NCBI RefSeq assembly: GCF_001937665.1
Contig: NZ_MSKL01000007.1
Coordinates: forward strand, 1 to 64,000
DNA from: Actinomyces oris
GTDB taxonomy: Bacteria; Actinomycetota; Actinomycetes; Actinomycetales; Actinomycetaceae
DNA: 64,000 nt
Reading direction: 5' to 3'
The translations under genes and the position numbers were made by a program. The notes beneath the pieces were generated by a model. That model searched no databases. It was not told the DNA's origin and saw nothing but the letters and a program-made list of their open reading frames with translations. Shown piece by piece: positions 57,925-64,000 of the stretch (its first letter is position 1; the number at the start of each line of letters is the position of its first letter).

Positions 57925-59949
57925 ATGACCGACGACCCCTCGAAGCACTCTCCATCCGGCCCCGCCGTACCTCCGGCCGGCTCCCACACGCAGGACGCCC
58001 CCACCGGCACGGCGGACGCCACGCCTGCGCCCGTCACCAGCCCGGTGAGCACCGGGCCGCCCGAGCGGCCACCGGTCCACCCGCAGCATCCGAGCTCAGG
58101 GACCTGGCGGGCCGTCCGCACGGCCGGCGCCCCCTTGAGCGTGCGCGAGGTCGAGGCAGCATCCTCCGCGGCGCCCGCCGCTCACACCTCCGCCCAGGCC
58201 GCCACCCGCTCCTCGGTCCGCTCCCCCTCGGAGACCGCGGCCGCCGGCGTCGTCCTGCGCGACCTTGCCGACGAGTACGCCCAGCTCCTGTGTGCCCACG
58301 ATCCCGAGGCGGCTGCCCGCACCGGACTGCCCGGCGGGACCATCCTGCCCGACTACTCGCCCGCGGGACTGGCCGAGCGTCTCAGTGCCGAGCGCTCCCT
58401 GCGTCACCGCGTGGCCGCCGTCGACCACTCGACCGGCTCCGACGAGCTCCTGCGCCGCCACCTCCTGGAGCGTCTGGAGACCTCCATCCAGTTCATCTCC
58501 GCCGGGGAGGAGGGCGGCAACCTCGGTTTCCTCTCCTCGCCGTTCCAGCAGATCGCCCGTCAGCTGCAGCGGCCCCCTGAGGCGCCCGACCGCGCCGGCT
58601 CCGACGAGGCGGACCTCGCCGAGGCCGAGGCCAAGTGGGAGGACGCCTGGAACCTGCACCGCACCCGTCTGGAGGCGCTGCCCGCCGCCCTGGAGGGGCT
58701 GGCCGCCTCCCTGTCCGCCTCCGCCGAGGCCGGTGCGATCGCCCCGCTCAGTCAGGTCGACGTCGTCGCCGGGCAGGCACGTGACCTCGCCCGACGCCGG
58801 ACCCAGGGACTGCCCGAGGACCTGCCGGCCACTCTGCACGTCCAGCTCCAGGAGGCGGACATCGTCGCCCGCCGCGCCGCGCTGGACTTCGCCTCGCACC
58901 TGCGCACGACGCTCTCGCCGCGGGCGCCCCAGGCCGAGGGCGTCGGCCCTCAGCGCCACGCCCTGTGGATGCGCCGCGTCCTGGGCACCCGGGTGGACCC
59001 CGAGGAGACCTACGCCTGGGCCACTGAGGAGCTGGGGCGGGTCATCGCCGAGCAGGACGCCATCGCCGTCGACATCCTGGGGCCCGGCGCCGATGCCGGC
59101 AGCCTCAACCGGCACCTGCGCGCCGACCCGACCCACGCCCTGCGTGCGGAGGACTACACGACCTGGGCGCAGGAGGTGGCCGATGAGGCCTGGGACGCCG
59201 TGGTCGGCCGGGTCCTTGACCCGCCCGACGGTCTGGGCCGCCCCCGGGTGCGCCTCGGGGAGCTCGGAGACGGCGCCGTCCACTACGAGGAGCCGCGCGG
59301 TACCGGCGGAGAGCGTCGGCCCGGCATCGTCATGCGCTCCCTGGCCGACGGCGAGCAGCTGGTGTGGCCGTGGATGGAGCGGACCACGGTGCTGCACGAG
59401 TCGGTCCCGGGCCACCACGTCCACGTCGGTGCCCACGCCACCAGCACGCGCCTGACCGCCTGGCAGCGCTATCTGGGGTCCGTACCCGGATGCGACGAGG
59501 GGTGGGGCCTGTACGCCGAGTCCCTCGCCGACGAGCTCGGGCTCATGCCCACGCCCGAGGACCGCTTCGGTCGCCTGGCGGCACGCCGCTGGCGCCTGGC
59601 CCGGGTCCTCGTGGACCTGGGTGTCCACTCCCGGCTCCCCGTGCCCGACGACGTCGTGGCCCTTCCGGGGGCCTGCCGTGAGTGGAACCGGGCGACCGTC
59701 ACCGCCGTGCTGCGCCACCACACCGTGATCTCTGAGGGGCGCCTGCGCTTCGAGGTCTCCCGGCACCTGGGGTGGCCGGCCCAGCCGCTGGCCTACGCGG
59801 TGGGTGAGCGGGTCTGGCGGGCCGGTCGGCGCAGCGCCCAGGCGCAGGCCCGCGCCGAGGGCGGCGAGCTGGACCTGCGCGCCTTCCACAACCGGGGCAT
59901 CGACCTGGGCAGCGTGGGACTCGATCTGCTCGTAAGCGCCTTGCACTGA
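57925..59949 (+). CDS. DUF885 family metallopeptidase-like protein
   Basis: A 674-residue protein of the DUF885 family, zinc-peptidase-like proteins with distant links to thermolysin-type carboxypeptidases. The first 110 residues are a Pro/Ser/Thr-rich disordered tail. The domain has YSPAGLAERLSAERSL, TSIQFISAGEEGG and the zinc motif TTVLHESVPGHHVHVG (His near 491, Glu 492, His 497), then GCDEGWGLYAESLADELG, which supplies the second Glu near 532. The C-terminal SEGRLRFEVSRHLGWPAQPLAYAVGERVW is also typical. No signal peptide is seen, so it is probably cytoplasmic; the substrate is unknown. Confidence 0.87.
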   Translation: MTDDPSKHSPSGPAVPPAGSHTQDAPTGTADATPAPVTSPVSTGPPERPPVHPQHPSSGTWRAVRTAGAPLSVREVEAASSAAPAAHTSAQAATRSSVRSPSETAAAGVVLRDLADEYAQLLCAHDPEAAARTGLPGGTILPDYSPAGLAERLSAERSLRHRVAAVDHSTGSDELLRRHLLERLETSIQFISAGEEGGNLGFLSSPFQQIARQLQRPPEAPDRAGSDEADLAEAEAKWEDAWNLHRTRLEALPAALEGLAASLSASAEAGAIAPLSQVDVVAGQARDLARRRTQGLPEDLPATLHVQLQEADIVARRAALDFASHLRTTLSPRAPQAEGVGPQRHALWMRRVLGTRVDPEETYAWATEELGRVIAEQDAIAVDILGPGADAGSLNRHLRADPTHALRAEDYTTWAQEVADEAWDAVVGRVLDPPDGLGRPRVRLGELGDGAVHYEEPRGTGGERRPGIVMRSLADGEQLVWPWMERTTVLHESVPGHHVHVGAHATSTRLTAWQRYLGSVPGCDEGWGLYAESLADELGLMPTPEDRFGRLAARRWRLARVLVDLGVHSRLPVPDDVVALPGACREWNRATVTAVLRHHTVISEGRLRFEVSRHLGWPAQPLAYAVGERVWRAGRRSAQAQARAEGGELDLRAFHNRGIDLGSVGLDLLVSALH

Positions 59950-60623
59950 CCTGCATGAAGGATGCAGAGGCGGTGCGCCGGGGTCTGGTCGTTCGTCGGC
60001 CGGACCCCGGGCTCATGTGTGGCCCGGTCTCTTCTCCGTCGCGCCTGTGGGGAACTGCCGGAGAGCGGGGGCGCAGGCGGCGTGAATGCCCCGCCGCCTG
60101 CGCCGATGAGTCGGGCGGCGAGTGCCCTGGGGCTGGGCGGTCGGTGGTGAGGGCCAAGGCGTGCCGGGGCGGCAGGGGAGTCGCCCCGGCACACGGAAGG
60201 ACGCGAAATGCGCCGGCGGAACCCGGCTCCATTGACGGGCTCCTTGCCTCCACTGTGCCACGAGAACCGGGCGTGACGTGCCCAAACGGGTAACTTTAGT
60301 GTCTGAATGACGAAATGTGACTCATTGCAGCAACTTTTCTCAGTTTCTCCGGGGACCGTGGTCCCATGCTGAAGGTTTGACACAAATTCACCGAGGAGAG
60401 CCTGGGAAGGGCGGTCGTCGCCTCCTCCCGGCGCGTCGGCGTGTCGCGGCGACCGGCAGGACGTGCTGGGCATGGCCGGTACGTGTCCGCTGTGCGTGGA
60501 GCCTGAGGATTCCGCGCAGCATAGTACGAGAGCAGAGAACTTGATGGGCCTCACAAAAAAGGCGCGCGATAACGGGGTGCTCAGGTATCGGCTGGAGGCA
60601 GCGAGTCTGGATACCCTGGGGGC
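59950..60623. other. Gene-free stretch with terminator hairpin and AT-rich promoter zone
   Basis: About 670 bp. CCGGGGTC/GGACCCCGG (about 59977-60009) forms a terminator-like hairpin after the DUF885 stop. An AT-rich zone (about 60290-60355) and TTGACACAAATTC near 60378 are possible promoter pieces for the downstream glycosyltransferase. No credible gene is seen. Confidence 0.45.
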
Positions 60624-61508
60624 GTGAGTTCCACCAAGCGGCCCGACCAGCGCGTTGCCGTGGTCATCCCTGCCAAGGATGAGGCTGAGCGCATCGCCAC
60701 CACTGTTCGGGCCTGCCGCTCCATTCCGCGGGTGGACCTCGTCATCGTCGTCGACGACGGCTCGACCGACGGAACCCAGGACCACGCCCGCGCCGCCGGC
60801 GCCGTGACGGTCCGCCACTCCGTCTCACGCGGGAAGGCCTCCGCCATGGAGACCGGGGCCTCGGTGGTCGCCATGCGCGACTACTCCGACGGTCCCGCCC
60901 GGCTGCTGCTGTTCATCGACGCCGACCTGGGGGATTCGGCCGCCTCCTGCGCCGAGCTGGTGCCCCCGGTCGTCGACGGCGTCGCCGACATGTCCATCGC
61001 GGTGCCCCCCAAGCAGTCCGGGGCCGGTGGCCGCGGCCGGGTCGTGCGCGCCGCCAGGCGGGCCATCTCGCTGTCCACCGGGTGGCTGCCGGTGGCGCCG
61101 CTGTCCGGTCAGCGATGTCTGAGCCGTGAGGCCTATGAGAAGGCGGTGCCCCTGGCCGACGGCTGGGGGGTGGAGGTCGGTCTGACCATCGACGTCCTCG
61201 TGGCCGGGCTCGCCGTCATCGAGGTCCCCTGCGACATCACGCACCGTGTCACCGGTAACGACCGGGCCGGCACGATGCACCGCGCCTCCCAGTACAAGGA
61301 CGTCCTGCGGGCCGTGACCCGGCGCAAGCTGCGTCGCCACCGCGTGCCGCGCGCCTCCTTCGAGAAGGCGGCCGCCGAGCAGGACCACTTCTTCGCCTAC
61401 CGTGCCGTGCCGCAGCCCCCCAAGGCCGACGACGACGTCGAGACCGCCGAGAAGCCGCACGATGGCGAGGACTCACAGACCACTGCCTCGGAGACGGCCG
61501 AGCGCTAG
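60624..61508 (+). CDS. Family 2 glycosyltransferase
   Basis: A 294-residue GT-A fold enzyme. VAVVIPAKDEAERIATTVRAC is the nucleotide-sugar-binding start, LVIVVDDGSTDGTQDHARAAGA is the conserved DDGSTD motif, and LLLFIDADLGDSAAS is the DXD metal site. PLSGQRCLSREAYEKAVPLADGWGVEVGLTIDVL resembles the acceptor region of glucosyl-3-phosphoglycerate synthases and related enzymes, but no membrane segment follows, unlike polyprenyl-phosphate GTs. The C-terminal 35 residues are acidic and disordered. The GTG at 60624 starts the conserved domain. It overlaps the stop of the convergent membrane protein gene by 4 nt. Confidence 0.87.
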   Translation: MSSTKRPDQRVAVVIPAKDEAERIATTVRACRSIPRVDLVIVVDDGSTDGTQDHARAAGAVTVRHSVSRGKASAMETGASVVAMRDYSDGPARLLLFIDADLGDSAASCAELVPPVVDGVADMSIAVPPKQSGAGGRGRVVRAARRAISLSTGWLPVAPLSGQRCLSREAYEKAVPLADGWGVEVGLTIDVLVAGLAVIEVPCDITHRVTGNDRAGTMHRASQYKDVLRAVTRRKLRRHRVPRASFEKAAAEQDHFFAYRAVPQPPKADDDVETAEKPHDGEDSQTTASETAER

Positions 61509-63934
61509 CGCACCGAATCGCTCCCGGCCAGCGTCAGCGCCAGCAGGGTGGGGGCGGCGGACGCCAGGATGAAACCGGCCATCGTGACGCCGGAGTCGTT
61601 GACCAGGACGGCCACGAGCGTCAGCACCCCCAGAGACTTCAGCGCCGTCGTCCCCCATTGCGCGGACAGGGACGTTCCACGCGTGGGGGGACAGGGATCC
61701 GGTCCCCCCTCGCGTCGAATGTCCCCGTGGGCGGCGGGGGCGAGCCAGACGTAGGGGCTCGTGCCGGAGTGCCAGGCCCGCACCTGCCTGCGCCCCCACC
61801 ACGAGGCCGCGGCCACGAGGACCACGACGCAGGCCAGGGCGATCGCCATGACCGGCTTCGTGACGAAGGGCCCGACCAGTGCATACGCCTTGCGTCCCAG
61901 CACGCCGGCGGCCGAACCGTCCACCACCTGACGGGCGAAGCGCCCCAGGTGCGTGGGCCCACCGGGGCGGAGGAGGTCGACGACGGCGAACCCGCCCACC
62001 ACCAGGACCGTCGTGGCCCCAATGACCAGCCAGCGCCGCCAGCTCAGGCGCAGACCCGCCAGGCCCGCACCGAGGAAGGCCAGCGTCGGCACCAGAGTCA
62101 GGGCGCCACCCACGTCCGCGCCCAGCTGCGGGGCTCCATCGACGAGCAGTGCCGCCCCGCCCAGCAGGGCCGTCGCAAGCAGCGCGGTCCGCCGGCCGCC
62201 GCCCAGCGCCACCCAGGCGCCGGCGATGACGACGACGAGCGCGCCGGCCACCAGCGCGAAGGCCGTATTCGACACCCCGTAGAACCGGCCCGCCACCACC
62301 GCGTTCATGCCCAGTGGGTTGTTGAAGGCCAGGGGTGCGCCCGCAGCGGCGTCGACCAACCAGGTCAGCGGGATCGCCGCCGCCACCAGCAGGGCCGTCA
62401 GGCTCGCCCCGCTGGAGGACGGAGACGACGAGGAGGGCATGGGGCTGCCCGCCTCGTCCTGATGCGGCTCGGCCGCGACGTCCCCGGAGAGGGCCTCGGC
62501 CGATCCGGCTGCCTCAGCGGCTGCCGTGGCGCCGAGTGCTGAAGGCGGAGGGATCGGGGAGGAGGTGGAGCGGGGTCGCCGGCGTCGCCGCACCAGCGCC
62601 ACGGTCCCGGCGGCCAACCCCCCGATGCCGGCCGCGACCAGCACGGCCGCGGCCACAGCGACGACCGAGGCCCACACCGAGGGGGAGCCGGCCCGGGCCC
62701 CCACACGCCACCAGGGGACGGTATTGACCAGCAGCAACGCCGTCGGCAGGCCGCTGAGGTAGACGGCCACCCGGGTGACCCGGCGGCGCAGAGCCGTGCG
62801 CCGGCTCGCCTCCGGGTCGCGCAGCACGACGGCGGCCCAGACCAGGAGCGCCACGGCCAGCCCCATGAGCAGGGCGCCGGCCCGCATCACTGTGGCCTGA
62901 GAGGCACGGGCGTGCAGGGCGTCGTCGGCGAGCCGCGAGATGCGGGCGTCCCCGGTGGCGGCGGTGTCGGCTGTTGCGCCGCCCTCGCTGCCGGTCTGGG
63001 GCAGCGTGAGCGCCTGGCCGTCGAAGGCCGGGTCGCGGCGGTCGGCCAGGGCGGCCACGAGAGTCGGGGTGAGGTCGGTCAGCTGGGCCAGGCCGGGCTG
63101 GTGCGTGGAGTCGCCGACGACAAGGCCATCGGAGGAGCCGAGCGCGCTGGTCGTGCCCGCGGGCAGGACCGCCATCTGAGGGCCGGGGGCCTCGTCGTCG
63201 GCCAGGGAGACGACGACGAGGCGGGTGCCGGGGCGCGCCTGCTCCTGGACCCTGCGCAGGGCGTCGTCGAGGGCGGCGATCCGCTCGGCGTCGGAGGAGG
63301 CTTCCCGGGCGGTGTCGACGACGGTCAGATCCGCGCCGGCGGCCAGGGCCTCGGCCACGGAAGGGGCCAAGGCCGGCCTGTTCGCCGAGCCCCCCGGTGC
63401 GCCCATGGTCAGCTGCGTCCCGGGACCGACGGCCTGGATCGAGACGTCACGCCCGAGCGCCCCGACCAGGGGAGTGCTGTCGGGGATCGCGGTGGTGGGG
63501 CCGGCACAGGAAGCGGCCGGCTTGATGGCGCTTGCGCGCTTGCCCCGGCCCAGGGTGAGCCAGCCGTCGGCCGGGCAGGTGCGGTCCGCCGGAGTGCGCA
63601 CGGACAGGTTCATCGGCTCGCCCTGGGAGGCGAAGGCCAGCAGGTGGGCGGCCGCCGAGTCGACGCCGGGAGAACCGGAATCCTCACCGGCGGGCGCGCG
63701 GGAGGCCTGTGCCCGCAGATCCGCCCAGGTGAGATTGTTCGTCCCCAGGACGACCACCGGCGCCGGCCGCGAGGCCGAGGCGGCATCGGGGGCCGACTGG
63801 GACGTCGACGTCGTAGGAACCGCGGCGGCCAGTGCCGAGCCCACCATCGTCAGGATCATGCCGATGACCACCAGCAGCACGAGGACGTACACGACCGCGC
63901 GCACCAGGCGCTGTTGACGTCGTCGAGGTCTCAC
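61505..63934 (-). CDS. Large actinobacterial membrane protein with alkaline-phosphatase-like N-terminal domain
   Basis: An 809-residue protein. Basic start and signal-anchor helix (about 12-36), then an extracytoplasmic domain to about 345 resembling proteins with a degenerate alkaline-phosphatase/sulfatase fold (PVVVLGTNNLTWADL, DLTVVDTA, RLVVVSLADDE, LTDLTPTLVAAL). About 12 membrane helices follow, with a Ser/Pro/Glu-rich loop near 455-515. Near residues 738-760 the loop AAHGDIRREGGPDPCPPTRGT is encoded by a repeat-derived insert, between W-L-AP and the last two helices. The protein may belong to cell-envelope polymer assembly with the adjacent GT2 (inference). The GTG at 63934 is the likely start. 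Confidence 0.75.
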   Translation of the reverse strand: MRPRRRQQRLVRAVVYVLVLLVVIGMILTMVGSALAAAVPTTSTSQSAPDAASASRPAPVVVLGTNNLTWADLRAQASRAPAGEDSGSPGVDSAAAHLLAFASQGEPMNLSVRTPADRTCPADGWLTLGRGKRASAIKPAASCAGPTTAIPDSTPLVGALGRDVSIQAVGPGTQLTMGAPGGSANRPALAPSVAEALAAGADLTVVDTAREASSDAERIAALDDALRRVQEQARPGTRLVVVSLADDEAPGPQMAVLPAGTTSALGSSDGLVVGDSTHQPGLAQLTDLTPTLVAALADRRDPAFDGQALTLPQTGSEGGATADTAATGDARISRLADDALHARASQATVMRAGALLMGLAVALLVWAAVVLRDPEASRRTALRRRVTRVAVYLSGLPTALLLVNTVPWWRVGARAGSPSVWASVVAVAAAVLVAAGIGGLAAGTVALVRRRRRPRSTSSPIPPPSALGATAAAEAAGSAEALSGDVAAEPHQDEAGSPMPSSSSPSSSGASLTALLVAAAIPLTWLVDAAAGAPLAFNNPLGMNAVVAGRFYGVSNTAFALVAGALVVVIAGAWVALGGGRRTALLATALLGGAALLVDGAPQLGADVGGALTLVPTLAFLGAGLAGLRLSWRRWLVIGATTVLVVGGFAVVDLLRPGGPTHLGRFARQVVDGSAAGVLGRKAYALVGPFVTKPVMAIALACVVVLVAAASWWGRRQVRAWHSGTSPYVWLAPAAHGDIRREGGPDPCPPTRGTSLSAQWGTTALKSLGVLTLVAVLVNDSGVTMAGFILASAAPTLLALTLAGSDSVR
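61661..61729. repeat. GGGGAC repeat derivative inside a coding sequence
   Basis: A 69-bp stretch with GGACAGGGACGTTCC, the palindrome GGGGGACAGGGATCCGGTCC and CGCGTCGAATGTCCCCG, all hallmarks of the intergenic family. It sits in frame in a loop of the membrane protein gene 61505-63934. Confidence 0.8.
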
Positions 63935-63960
63935 CCTGCCAGCCTACGGGGCCTGGTCGC

Positions 63961-64000
63961 TCACAGGTACTGGCGGGCCACAGCGACCGCCTCCCCGCCG
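63961..64000 (-). CDS. Partial CDS at the window edge
   Basis: The minus strand ends with ...GGEAVAVARQYL and a TGA at 63961-63963. Codon use fits a gene whose body lies beyond the window, upstream of the large membrane protein gene in the same direction. The family cannot be told from 12 residues. Confidence 0.5.
   Translation of the reverse strand, partial: GGEAVAVARQYL

Noticed and set aside
58096-59946. 616-codon minus-strand reading frame opposite the DUF885 gene
   Set aside because: No recognisable domain, Gly/Val/Gln-rich shadow composition, and the plus strand carries the zinc motif and family signatures.

Overview
The window is high-GC chromosomal DNA from an actinomycete. Gene content (DUF5926, YwiC-like and DUF817 proteins, TPM-like membrane proteins, CsoR/CopZ/CopA, actinobacterial GTG and ATG starts with GGAGG sites) and the mix of housekeeping and surface genes fit an Actinomyces or a close relative. 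The genus is an inference from gene content; no marker gene such as 16S rRNA lies in the window. Three tRNA genes are present: Ser-TGA, Ser-GCT and Arg-ACG.

Layout. 0-6 kb: two tRNA-Ser genes, tRNA-Arg, a VOC protein with a divergent WYL regulator, an AlkD-type HEAT protein and two membrane proteins. 6-12.4 kb: a secreted tripeptidyl-aminopeptidase-like hydrolase, a transsulfuration pair (MalY-type beta-lyase and a Cys/Met PLP enzyme) and a Tat-exported esterase. 12.5-16.1 kb: a copper operon (csoR, copZ-like, copA) under two palindromic CsoR-type operators. 17.1-28.3 kb: a RiPP gene cluster, which is the centre of interest. 28.6-34.9 kb: purB, two paralogous small membrane proteins, an acetyltransferase, a siderophore-interacting reductase with a possible iron box, a PepC-like aminopeptidase and a methyltransferase. 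35.8-38.1 kb: a WXG100-like protein coupled to a large lipase-like hydrolase. 38.3-46 kb: a frameshifted holin-like gene, hisC-like, YwiC-like, an AbiEi-like protein, an acetyltransferase, pgm and ridA. 46.3-51.4 kb: four tandem paralogous TPM-type membrane proteins, with lower GC in the later copies. 51.4-64 kb: a secreted propeller-like protein, DUF5926, DUF817, a HEAT protein, a TetR/flavodoxin-fold oxidoreductase pair, a DUF885 peptidase, a GT2 glycosyltransferase and a large membrane protein.

The RiPP cluster reads: divergent orphan LuxR-type response regulator; YcaO; a 256-residue ThiF/C-protein-like partner; a fused RRE + E1-like + SagB-type dehydrogenase; a second SagB-type dehydrogenase; a 67-residue precursor; a strong hairpin; an RRE fused to an M50 intramembrane metalloprotease; a LanB-type glutamyl-transfer dehydratase; and a SpaB_C-type protein. 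Together these predict a peptide with thiazoles (from Cys) and dehydroalanines (from Ser), either linear and goadsporin-like or closed to a thiopeptide. The precursor core holds three tandem nine-residue repeats whose Ser-Cys pairs recur every nine residues, which is unusual. No exporter or immunity gene is recognisable next to it.

A second layer is a family of GGGGAC-rich intergenic repeats of about 120-146 bp. There are five copies between 41.1 and 55.2 kb, two of them identical over 145 bp, and a shorter derivative sits in frame inside a coding sequence at 61.7 kb. A separate 65-bp palindromic element occurs twice next to them, and an array of short direct repeats with a 21-bp inverted repeat follows the RiPP cluster.
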